NCBI GenBank assembly: GCA_965199175.1
Contig: OZ240684.1
Span: forward strand, 62,001 to 126,000
Source: G963923945 sp965199175
GTDB lineage: Bacteria; Pseudomonadota; Alphaproteobacteria; G963923945
DNA length: 64,000 nucleotides
Direction: 5' to 3'
Position 1 is the first letter of the stretch, and each line of letters starts with the position of its first letter. Under the pieces are notes generated by a model that was given only the letters and a program-made list of their open reading frames with translations, had not been told where the DNA came from and ran no database searches. Both the position numbers and the translations under genes were made by a program. Shown piece after piece: positions 25,443 through 33,436 of the stretch.

Positions 25443-27260
25443 ATGGCGTGGTCGGATGGCATATTGGATGATATTCGTCGTCGGGTCGGTCTTGTTGATG
25501 TTGTTGCCCGACGGGTGAAACTCGAAAAACGAGGACGCGAATATATCGGTCTTTGCCCGTTTCATCATGAAAAAACACCCTCTTTTACGGTCAATGAACA
25601 TAAGGGATTTTACCATTGCTTTGGATGTGGTGCTCATGGGGATTCCTTTAATTTTGTTATGCAAACCCAGGGGGTTGATTTTTCGCAAGCGGTCAAAATT
25701 CTCGCCCGGGATGCCGGGGTTACCCTTCCTTCTCGTTCCCATTTTGACCCGGATTATGCTCAAAATGCCCGCAAGAAAGCGGGTCTTTATGAGGTTCTTG
25801 CCGCCGCTCAGGCCTGGTTTCAGGCCCGGCTGAAGGATGCCGGCGGTCAGGTTGCCCGTGACTACCTCACCCAACGTGGAGTAACCACCCCGACGATTGA
25901 GCATTTTCGCATCGGTTGGGCCCCTCAGGACCGTAACGCCTTACGGGACCAGTTGCGCAATCAGGGATTTTCAGAAGAATTGATGATTGAGGCTGGCCTG
26001 TTGATCAGACCGGACGGAGGAGGTGCGGCTTATGATCGTTTCCGCAACCGGGTCATGTTTCCGATCACCGATGCTCAGGGGAAGACGATTGCTTTTGGTG
26101 GTCGTGCCTTAGGGGACGAAAAAGCCAAATATATCAATTCACCCGAAACCCCGCTTTTTCATAAAGGTCACGTATTATACGCCTGGTCTCAATCCCGTCC
26201 TCAGATGTATGAAGCCCGGCAGGGTTTGGTGGTTGAGGGGTATATGGATGTTTTGGCCCTGCATCAGGCCGGTCTGACCACGGCTGTTGCTCCTTTGGGA
26301 ACCGCATTGAGTGAAGATCAGATCCGTCTTTTATGGAAAGTGATTGATGAGCCGGTGGTTTGTTTTGATGGGGATGCCGCCGGGATGCGGGCGGCTGGCC
26401 GGGCGGCTGAGCGGGCTTTGCCTCTTTTGAGGCCAGGTCAGTCATTGCGTTTTGCGATGTTGCCATCCGGGGTTGATCCTGACAGCCTGATCGCTGGCCA
26501 GGGTGTAGAAGCGATGCGCGAATGTATTGCGCGGGCTGTTCCGATGATTGACTGGGTTTGGCGGGGGGTGGTTGGTGATGGGAGCTTAGAGACACCGGAG
26601 CAATGGGCTTCCCTCAGGAACCGTCTTCAAAAAACAGCCGGGCGGATCTCGGATTCCGGGGTTCGTGATGAATATCGCCGGGCTTTGATGGATCGTTTTT
26701 GGCGTCTCCGCAAGCCTTCGGGGAGTCAAAAAAACCGACAACAGTTGCCTCGGGGGGCAGCAGCGGCTGGTCTGGACCGACTTGACCCGCATTTGAGGGT
26801 TAAAATTTTATTGGCTCTGGTGATTTCCCATCCCTGGTTGGCAACTGAAATAATCGAAGAACTGGGGTTTCTGGATATTTCTGACCCGGGTTTAGATCGT
26901 TTGCGCCAGGAGATCATTCAATGTTCTGATTTTGGTCAGCTTGACAAAGCTGGCTTGATCAGCCAACTGATAGAAAATGGGCATGCTGCAGCCATCAAAG
27001 CACTGGATGCGACGATTATACAGATTTCCCTGATATGGCCGGATATCAGCCGCCAGGATGTGCGGCGGCTCTGGCAGGAACCTATGAATTTTCTCCGCCA
27101 GGCCGCTTTACAGACTGAACTGCGGACCGCCGGTGCTGAGATTGGGTATCATCCCGATGATTTGGCTAAAGGCCGACGTTTCTGGGCTTTGAAACGCCGC
27201 GCACAAGAAGAGAAAGAAAAATTAACCAACCCGGATGATCCTGGTGATCCAGAGCATTAG
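25443..27260 (+). CDS. dnaG: DNA primase
   Basis: A 605-residue primase synthesising RNA primers at the fork. The N-terminal zinc-binding domain has CPFHHEKTPSF and YHCFGCGAHGD (Cys/His/Cys/Cys set, about residues 40-65). The TOPRIM core shows VVEGYMDVLALHQAG and FDGDAAG with the metal-binding acidic residues. The C-terminal DnaB-binding region is poorly conserved, as usual. GGGGAA lies upstream of the ATG. rpoD follows after 107 bp, keeping the dnaG-rpoD core of the macromolecular synthesis operon. Confidence 0.97.
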   Translation: MAWSDGILDDIRRRVGLVDVVARRVKLEKRGREYIGLCPFHHEKTPSFTVNEHKGFYHCFGCGAHGDSFNFVMQTQGVDFSQAVKILARDAGVTLPSRSHFDPDYAQNARKKAGLYEVLAAAQAWFQARLKDAGGQVARDYLTQRGVTTPTIEHFRIGWAPQDRNALRDQLRNQGFSEELMIEAGLLIRPDGGGAAYDRFRNRVMFPITDAQGKTIAFGGRALGDEKAKYINSPETPLFHKGHVLYAWSQSRPQMYEARQGLVVEGYMDVLALHQAGLTTAVAPLGTALSEDQIRLLWKVIDEPVVCFDGDAAGMRAAGRAAERALPLLRPGQSLRFAMLPSGVDPDSLIAGQGVEAMRECIARAVPMIDWVWRGVVGDGSLETPEQWASLRNRLQKTAGRISDSGVRDEYRRALMDRFWRLRKPSGSQKNRQQLPRGAAAAGLDRLDPHLRVKILLALVISHPWLATEIIEELGFLDISDPGLDRLRQEIIQCSDFGQLDKAGLISQLIENGHAAAIKALDATIIQISLIWPDISRQDVRRLWQEPMNFLRQAALQTELRTAGAEIGYHPDDLAKGRRFWALKRRAQEEKEKLTNPDDPGDPEH

Positions 27261-27367
27261 GGTGACCTTAGATACTGATTTTTACCTGTTTTTTACCTGT
27301 TCGATCTGTTGTTCTGCTTCGTTTTTGTGATTTTGATCCCGATTGAACCCTTCCAGGAATCTTTTTT

Positions 27368-29380
27368 ATGACAACCACTAAATCTGCTCATACGCCCAAT
27401 TCTGCCAACGAAAAAGACGGTCCCCTGATGGATGGTGACGATATCAAAAGTCTTGTCGCTAAGGGTAAGGAAAAGGGATATGTGACATATGATGAAATCA
27501 GCCAGTCTCTGTCCTCTGATCAGGTTTCCTCTGAGCAGATTGAGGATACTCTGGCCATGCTGTCGGAGATGGGCATCAATGTTGTCGATGGCGAAGAAAG
27601 CGATGAGCCTGCCTCCGGGGATCATGATGACAACAAGCCATCGGCGGTACAACGTGAGACAACCGGGCGCAATGATGACGATTTAGGCCGTACCGATGAT
27701 CCGGTCCGGATGTATCTGCGTGAAATGGGCAGCGTTGAACTCTTATCACGCAAGGGTGAAATCGATATCGCCAAGCGAATCGAAGCCGGACGTATCAAGG
27801 TGATTGATGCCATTTGCGATAGTCCTTTGACGTTTCGGGCGGTTGTTCAGTGGCATGAGGCGTTGTTGGAAGGGCGGATGTTGCTACGTGATATTGTCGA
27901 TCTGGATACGACCCTGACCGGCGGCGTTATGCCTGATCATTCTCTTGCTATTCAACAGGCTGAAGAAGCAGGGGAACCAACATCCGAATTCGAGATACTG
28001 GCGGACTCAGTGGGTGCAGAAAAAACCGATTCTGATGATGAATCGTCCGATGACGTTGATCTGGATGAAAATGAGGATGACGATGAGGATGAAGACGAGG
28101 ATGCTCAGGTCAATATGTCTCTGGCGGCTCTGGAACAAAAATTGATGCCGGAAGTTCTGGAAATTCTGGAGGCTATTTCCAAGGATTACAAACCATTTTA
28201 CCGGCTCCAGGATCGGCGTATTGAGGCCCTTAAGGAAGGAGGTGGGTTGCCCAAAGGCCAGGAGACCCGCTATCGCAATTTGAGAAAACGCCTCACCGGG
28301 CGGTTGCGTGATCTCCATTTGCATCATGCCCGGATTGAACAGCTGGTGGATCAGCTGCTTGATCTCAATCGGCGTTTGGTTGCGGCCGAAGGACGGCTGT
28401 TACGTCTGGCAACCGATTGTGGGGTTAAGCGGGCGGTTTTTTTAGAGCATTATTTTGGCCATGAGGTGGATCCCGGCTGGCTTAAGACAGTTTCTAAGCT
28501 ACCTGGAGCCGGCTGGAAGCGTCTGATCTCCAAAAAATCTGAAGAAGTCACAGCCCAGCGAGAGGATATTGCTCAGATTCCCTCAGCATGCGGGCTCAGC
28601 ATCCCTGAGTTCCGGACTTTCTTTTCGACAGTACAGGAAGGACAACACCAGGCCAGCCAGGCTAAAAAAGAAATGGTCGAGGCCAATTTGCGGCTGGTGA
28701 TCTCGATTGCCAAGAAATACACCAATCGTGGGCTACAGTTTCTTGACCTGATTCAGGAAGGCAATATCGGTCTGATGAAGGCCGTTGATAAATTTGAGTA
28801 CCGCCGCGGGTATAAATTTTCGACCTATGCGACATGGTGGATTCGTCAGGCCATCACCCGTTCAATCGCTGACCAGGCGCGTACCATCCGCATCCCTGTT
28901 CATATGATTGAGACCATCAGTAAGCTGGTACGGACTTCACGCCAAATTCTTCATGAAATTGGCCGCGAACCACAACCTGAGGAACTGGCTGAAAAATTGG
29001 GAATGCCGTTAGAAAAAGTACGTAAAGTTCTGAAAATAGCCAAAGAACCAGTCAGCCTGGAGACCCCTGTCGGTGATGAGGAAGACAGCCATCTTGGCGA
29101 CTTCATTGAGGATAAAAATGCTATCCTGCCGATTGATTCGGCCATTCAGGGCAATCTCAGCAAAACCACCACCCGGGTTCTTTCCACTTTAACCGCACGC
29201 GAAGAACGGGTATTGCGGATGCGTTTTGGGATCGGGGTCAATACCGACCATACCCTTGAAGAGGTTGGGCAACAATTCTCGGTTACCCGGGAACGTATTC
29301 GCCAGATTGAGGCCAAAGCACTCCGCAAGCTCAAGCATCCCAGTCGCTCACGTAAGTTACGCAGCTTCCTTGATACCTGA
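27368..29380 (+). CDS. rpoD: RNA polymerase primary sigma factor (sigma-70)
   Basis: A 670-residue housekeeping sigma factor. Region 1.1 is at the N-terminus, region 1.2 is DDPVRMYLREMGSVELLSRKGE, region 2 runs through ANLRLVISIAKKYTNRGLQF and KFSTYATWWIRQAITR (-10 recognition), region 3 follows, and region 4 ends with TLEEVGQQFSVTRERIRQIE (-35 helix-turn-helix). The non-conserved insert between 1.2 and 2 contains a Glu/Asp-only run near residues 227-245 (DENEDDDEDEDEDA), longer than I would expect. AGGA lies 8 nt before the ATG. Confidence 0.98.
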   Translation: MTTTKSAHTPNSANEKDGPLMDGDDIKSLVAKGKEKGYVTYDEISQSLSSDQVSSEQIEDTLAMLSEMGINVVDGEESDEPASGDHDDNKPSAVQRETTGRNDDDLGRTDDPVRMYLREMGSVELLSRKGEIDIAKRIEAGRIKVIDAICDSPLTFRAVVQWHEALLEGRMLLRDIVDLDTTLTGGVMPDHSLAIQQAEEAGEPTSEFEILADSVGAEKTDSDDESSDDVDLDENEDDDEDEDEDAQVNMSLAALEQKLMPEVLEILEAISKDYKPFYRLQDRRIEALKEGGGLPKGQETRYRNLRKRLTGRLRDLHLHHARIEQLVDQLLDLNRRLVAAEGRLLRLATDCGVKRAVFLEHYFGHEVDPGWLKTVSKLPGAGWKRLISKKSEEVTAQREDIAQIPSACGLSIPEFRTFFSTVQEGQHQASQAKKEMVEANLRLVISIAKKYTNRGLQFLDLIQEGNIGLMKAVDKFEYRRGYKFSTYATWWIRQAITRSIADQARTIRIPVHMIETISKLVRTSRQILHEIGREPQPEELAEKLGMPLEKVRKVLKIAKEPVSLETPVGDEEDSHLGDFIEDKNAILPIDSAIQGNLSKTTTRVLSTLTAREERVLRMRFGIGVNTDHTLEEVGQQFSVTRERIRQIEAKALRKLKHPSRSRKLRSFLDT

Positions 29381-29730
29381 CTGAGGGTGTTTCGGGTGCG
29401 GGCTGGTGAACCAGAGGCTGGTGAACCAGAAATGACGCATGTGCATGGATCATTTAACCACAGGGGTGATTGTTGCCCCGGGATCACTTGATAAAAAACC
29501 TGGTAAAAAAACCGGTAAAAACCCGGAAAACCGGATACATATCGTCTCAGGGGAATAATGCTGGCTTTTTTTTTGAAAACACCTCTCCTTGAAAATACCT
29601 CTCTTTGAGAACACCATGGCTGGCATCTAAAATGCTGGTTATTTGCTTGATCCCCTGACAAGGGCCAGACTAAAATAAACCGTTCCTGATCATCGGGTGT
29701 TTTTCATTTTTGTCTCAGGAATGCTCGTTT
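29381..29730. other. Spacer between rpoD and the tRNA
   Basis: 350 bp with three visible duplications: ggctggtgaaccaga twice (29400-29430), a ggtaaaaa-type repeat with cccgg/ccggt segments (about 29490-29532), and ttgaaaacacctctc repeated (about 29572-29614). No gene. A promoter for the tRNA should lie here, but I could not place it. Confidence 0.5.
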
Positions 29731-29807
29731 GGGCCTGTAGTTCAGTTGGTTAGAACGCGCCACTCATAATGGCGTTGTCGCAGGTTCGAGTCCTGCCGGG
29801 CCCACCA
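29731..29807 (+). tRNA. tRNA with CAT anticodon, probably tRNA-Ile2 (lysidine-modified)
   Basis: A complete 77-nt cloverleaf with encoded CCA. The acceptor is GGGCCTG paired with CGGGCCC (one G-U), the D stem is GTTC/GAAC, the anticodon stem is CGCCA/TGGCG around loop CTCATAA, and the T loop is TTCGAGT. The anticodon CAT fits elongator Met or Ile2. The pairs C4-G69 and C5-G68 with A37 and A38 match the TilS lysidine-synthase recognition set of E. coli tRNA-Ile2, whereas E. coli elongator Met has U4/A5 there (family knowledge). I therefore favour Ile2, which reads AUA after modification. Confidence 0.9.
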
Positions 29808-30109
29808 CTGTTTTTTGATCTTTTATGATTCTGATTTGTGACTGTGAGCATATCTGTTCAGGCTGTGTCCAACCAAAGCGGTTTTTGATTCTGAATATGC
29901 CCGGTATTGACTATGGTCGCCAACGCGTCTGACTTGATTGCAAACGGAAACGCACTCTGTGACCTGTTCCCGGCCTGGTTGGGGTGACACTGGGTCGGGT
30001 CCCGAAATGCTCTGCGGGATCGTTTTTTATTCCGATGACTATTGCCTGAACGCCTGCAATCTGCCGACAGGGCCACAATACGGCTGATTGGGCTGAACAG
30101 GATGTTAAA
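29808..30109. other. Spacer between the tRNA and mlaC
   Basis: 300 bp. A T-rich stretch directly after the tRNA CCA may end its transcript, but no stem precedes it. Nothing else is recognised. Confidence 0.4.
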
Positions 30110-30757
30110 TTATTCGGCGATTTTTTTACGCAGGGCCGCGATCAATCCTTCAATGCCGCCCTGATTTTTGATGACTGATGCAAACTCTGAGCGTTGAGAG
30201 ATTGCCATACTGACTCCTTCGACAGTGATGTCATAAAACTTAAAGGCGTCATTCTTTTTTCCGACCCGCCATTCAACCGCGATGGATGGGGAGTCCTGGT
30301 CCCTGCGTACGGCACCATTAACGACAAAAATACCGTTTTTTTGTGGCCGCACACCAGTGATCTCAAAGGTTTCACCGTTATAATAGCGGAATCTCTCCGA
30401 ATATGTTTTGATGATGAATTTTTCAAACAGATCAACAAATTCAATTTTTTGATTATCTGACATGCGCCGCCAATACCGTCCCATGACGAAGGCGGCAATG
30501 GCTGGTGAGTCAAAACTCAGTTGATAGAGTTCCTTAAAACGTTGCTTGAGTTCCTCTTCTGATACGTTCTTATCGGTTAGCTTTTCGATCGAGAGATCCC
30601 CGAATCGCTGGACAAAGGCATGCGCGCCATCAGCATCAGACTGGGCCAAACCCGGCCGGATTGTTACTAAGCAGATCAGGGTTGCCCAAAGGGATACAAC
30701 AAAAAAAAGACGGCCCGCAGAGACCAGACTGCTGTGTTTAGAAAAAGTCAAAAACAT
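30110..30757 (-). CDS. mlaC: MlaC-type periplasmic phospholipid-binding protein
   Basis: A 215-residue member of the MlaC/Ttg2D (toluene tolerance) family, the periplasmic carrier moving phospholipids between the MlaA outer-membrane complex and the inner-membrane Mla ABC transporter. The signal peptide ends near LVTIRPGLAQS (cleavage about residue 39). Family blocks are SPAIAAFVMGRYWRRMS, FVDLFEKFIIKTYSERF and VEWRVGKKNDAFKFYDITVEGVSM. It directly follows mlaA (32 bp gap), so the two are likely co-transcribed. The MlaFEDB transporter is not in the window. Confidence 0.9.
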   Translation of the reverse strand: MFLTFSKHSSLVSAGRLFFVVSLWATLICLVTIRPGLAQSDADGAHAFVQRFGDLSIEKLTDKNVSEEELKQRFKELYQLSFDSPAIAAFVMGRYWRRMSDNQKIEFVDLFEKFIIKTYSERFRYYNGETFEITGVRPQKNGIFVVNGAVRRDQDSPSIAVEWRVGKKNDAFKFYDITVEGVSMAISQRSEFASVIKNQGGIEGLIAALRKKIAE

Positions 30758-30789
30758 CGGTGAAGGTACCCAGTTCGTGAGTGAGAATA

Positions 30790-31668
30790 TCAGTGATTGC
30801 TGGAATCCCTGATGTCAACTTTGCTCATGTTGCCGAGCCCAGGCAGATCATCAACATCGATGGGTTCCGGGCTGTCGCCGGGAAATGTTTCCCCGTTGTG
30901 GATTTGATTCTCACGCCGTTGGCGTGAAAGGCTGCGAATGGTGGCGTAGAAGTCAAGAGAATTGGCCTGAATATCGTCAAGGACCTCCATAACTTCGGCC
31001 CGTTGATCGGTTCCTGTCACGCCACTGCGTATAATTGAGGCCTGAGTCCCGAAATTTTGCCCGTTAAAGATATAGGTCAGGGGGTCCAGAAACACGTCAA
31101 CGCCGCGCCCGAACAGATCACGCGGGTTTGAAGGACCAAAAACCGGTGCGACAATATAGGGTCCCGATTCAACGCCCCATGTGGCCAGTGTTTGTCCAAA
31201 ATCTTCACTGACTTTCGGGATGCCAAGATACCCTGCCGGATCGAATATCCCGCCAATACCAATGATTGAATTGAGCAAAAAGCGACCCAGAATATCCCCA
31301 CTGCGTTCTTGTTGGCCCTGCAGAATGGCATTGGCCAGATCTACCGGAGACTGATAATGATCAATCAGATTACCGATTGAATCCCGCCCATCTTCGGGAA
31401 TTTTCAAATAAGCCTGTGCAAGGGGTCTGAAAAGAGCTTTATCCAGTTGATTGTTTAACTCAAAAGAGGCCCGGTTAAAATTTTCAAAAGGATCATTGGT
31501 CGTGGGATCGTCATAGTTACTCTCATCGTCGTTACTCTCGTCATAGTCACTCTTATCATGGTGTGAGTGTGCTTCTTGCGCATTTTTTGACGCACACCCA
31601 ACCAGAAAAACAGCAATCATCAGGGACAATAAGGGGCGCCAAATACCGGGAAAAAGGGGAGTATTCAT
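30790..31668 (-). CDS. mlaA: MlaA (VacJ) outer-membrane lipoprotein
   Basis: A 292-residue MlaA lipoprotein that removes mislocalised phospholipid from the outer leaflet. The lipobox is FLVGCAS with the lipidated Cys at residue 25. The VacJ core starts at DPFENFNRASFELN and includes GRFLLNSIIGIGGIFDPAG and SGPYIVAPVFGPSNPRD. Between lipobox and core lies a low-complexity His/Asp/Ser/Glu segment (residues about 33-56) built on repeats of DYDES and NDDES, an in-frame tandem expansion that looks recent. Confidence 0.93.
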   Translation of the reverse strand: MNTPLFPGIWRPLLSLMIAVFLVGCASKNAQEAHSHHDKSDYDESNDDESNYDDPTTNDPFENFNRASFELNNQLDKALFRPLAQAYLKIPEDGRDSIGNLIDHYQSPVDLANAILQGQQERSGDILGRFLLNSIIGIGGIFDPAGYLGIPKVSEDFGQTLATWGVESGPYIVAPVFGPSNPRDLFGRGVDVFLDPLTYIFNGQNFGTQASIIRSGVTGTDQRAEVMEVLDDIQANSLDFYATIRSLSRQRRENQIHNGETFPGDSPEPIDVDDLPGLGNMSKVDIRDSSNH

Positions 31669-32467
31669 GGTTTTCTGCCGATCACTTTCTGGCCAGTCAA
31701 TAAACGAATTTTTTCAGGTAAATCTCAAGTTACAGCCAATTTAAAATACAGTAAAGTCCCGGAGACCAATCTCCAAAAAACCACAGATATCCGGGGACTT
31801 ATTCTGCATTCATTCAGGCTCAGATATTTGGTTGCGCATTTAGTTTTGGTTACTTCAGTCTTTTGGTCATATATATTTCTTTTGGTCATATATATTTTGG
31901 TTATATATCCAGCACCCGTTATGCCGTTCAGTGAACCGGGTTCAGTCTTTCCAGTACATTTTGAGCACATAATCCTCAGTGCGTACCCTACCCGGTTGCG
32001 TATCTGATGCGATGATACCCGATATTCTGATCTGTATATTTATAATTCTGTATGTTTAATTCTGTATATTTAATCCCGCATATTTATCATATTTATTACG
32101 TACGTTTAACATCTTGGTATCTCTTGTGAAATTCCTCAAATTCCATTTTATACGCAACAATTTTCTCTATCAAGACTCTTCGGGAGGGATTATTCCCCGC
32201 TGCTGTCGTGTCATTTCACAAGGCCATCATCATGCCTGTTGTCAGGCTTTGTCCTGAGTTTAGCGCAGCAGTTGGCTCCTGTATCATGGGTTGAGGGCAG
32301 GGGTGCCGGATCAGAGTATGCGATACAATCCTGTGTTTTGGCAAAACATGGTTCAAAAATGCTGTGATTTTCTCTTGCGATTCCCCCTTGTGATTTTCTT
32401 TATGGTCTCTTAAGCCATTGCAAAAGAGATTGCTCCATGGTCGGGTGATCAGATAATGAGTATTTGA
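31669..32467. other. 800-bp spacer between mlaA and metF
   Basis: No gene recognised on either strand. It holds a 19-bp tandem repeat, ttttggtcatatatatttc, at 31861-31908, and a set of 14- to 16-bp tctgtatatttaat units at about 32031-32080, both in AT-rich DNA. Methionine genes of this group sometimes have SAM or cobalamin riboswitches; I looked and could not see a convincing one upstream of metF. Confidence 0.5.
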
Positions 32468-33436
32468 ATGATGCGTTTTTTATCCTCTTTTCCTTCCGGG
32501 GGGGCCGGGTTAAAGGTTTCCTTCGAGTTTTTTCCGCCCCGGACGCCGGGGATGGAAGAAACGTTGTGGCGGTCTGTACGGCGTTTAGAGCCTTTGGGTC
32601 CGCAATTTATTTCGGTGACGTACGGGGCTGGTGGCTCAACGCGGGAGCGGACCCATGCAACATTGCGCCGGATTGTGCAGGAAACAAGCCTCAGTCCGGC
32701 GGCTCATCTGACATGTGTCGGGGCCACCCGTGAGGAGGTTGATGACATTGCCCGCACCTATTGGCGCAACGGTGTGCGCCATGTTGTTGCTTTGCGGGGG
32801 GACCCGCCCAGGGACGAGAAGGGCTATCGGCCATCACCGGGAGGCTATGCTTTTGCCGTTGATTTGGTGCGGGGATTGCGGGATGTGGCCGATTTTGAGA
32901 TCTCCGTAGCGGCCTATCCCGAAACCCATCCCGAAGCAGAAAGTTTGCACAGTGACCTTGATCATTTGAAACAGAAAATTGATGCCGGAGCAACCCGGGC
33001 CATTACTCAGTTTTTCTTTGATCCTGATACATTTTTTCGTTTCCTTGACCGGGCCCGGGCGGCCGGGATTACAGCACCGGTTATCCCGGGAATTTTGCCG
33101 GTCACCAACTGTGCCAAGGTTCTTGAATTCAGCAAAATGAGCGGTGCATCGGTTCCTGCCTGGATGGTGAAGATGTTTGAAGGTCTGGATGAAGATCCGG
33201 GGACCCGGAAACTGGTGGCTGCGGCTATTGCGGCCCAGCAATGCCGGATTCTCCAGGCACATGGGATCAATGAATTTCATTTTTATACGCTCAACCGGGC
33301 TGATCTTTCTTATGCTATTTGCCATATTCTGGGTATGCGCCCGGTTGGGGACCATCAGGATGATGACGATGAGGACAGGGAACAACAAGGCAATGGGATG
33401 GCTCTTGATGCCCAGATGGAGCAGGGTATCTCGTGA
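32468..33436 (+). CDS. metF: 5,10-methylenetetrahydrofolate reductase
   Basis: A 322-residue FAD enzyme supplying 5-methyltetrahydrofolate to methionine synthase. MetF blocks are VSFEFFPPRTPGMEE (with the catalytic Glu), FISVTYGAGGSTR, AHLTCVGATREEV, VALRGDPPRDE and AITQFFFDPDTFFRF. The C-terminal 25 residues are an Asp/Glu/Gln-rich tail. Two adjacent ATGs (32468 and 32471) are possible. Its TGA overlaps the GTG start of metH in GTGA, so the two steps of methyl transfer are made together. Confidence 0.96.
   Translation: MMRFLSSFPSGGAGLKVSFEFFPPRTPGMEETLWRSVRRLEPLGPQFISVTYGAGGSTRERTHATLRRIVQETSLSPAAHLTCVGATREEVDDIARTYWRNGVRHVVALRGDPPRDEKGYRPSPGGYAFAVDLVRGLRDVADFEISVAAYPETHPEAESLHSDLDHLKQKIDAGATRAITQFFFDPDTFFRFLDRARAAGITAPVIPGILPVTNCAKVLEFSKMSGASVPAWMVKMFEGLDEDPGTRKLVAAAIAAQQCRILQAHGINEFHFYTLNRADLSYAICHILGMRPVGDHQDDDDEDREQQGNGMALDAQMEQGIS

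Noticed and set aside
29146..29661. 171-codon minus-strand frame over the end of rpoD
   Set aside because: It is the antisense of the conserved sigma region 4 and has no recognisable family or ribosome site.
32100..32467. SAM, SAH or cobalamin riboswitch upstream of metF
   Set aside because: Looked for the conserved cores and found none that I could defend.
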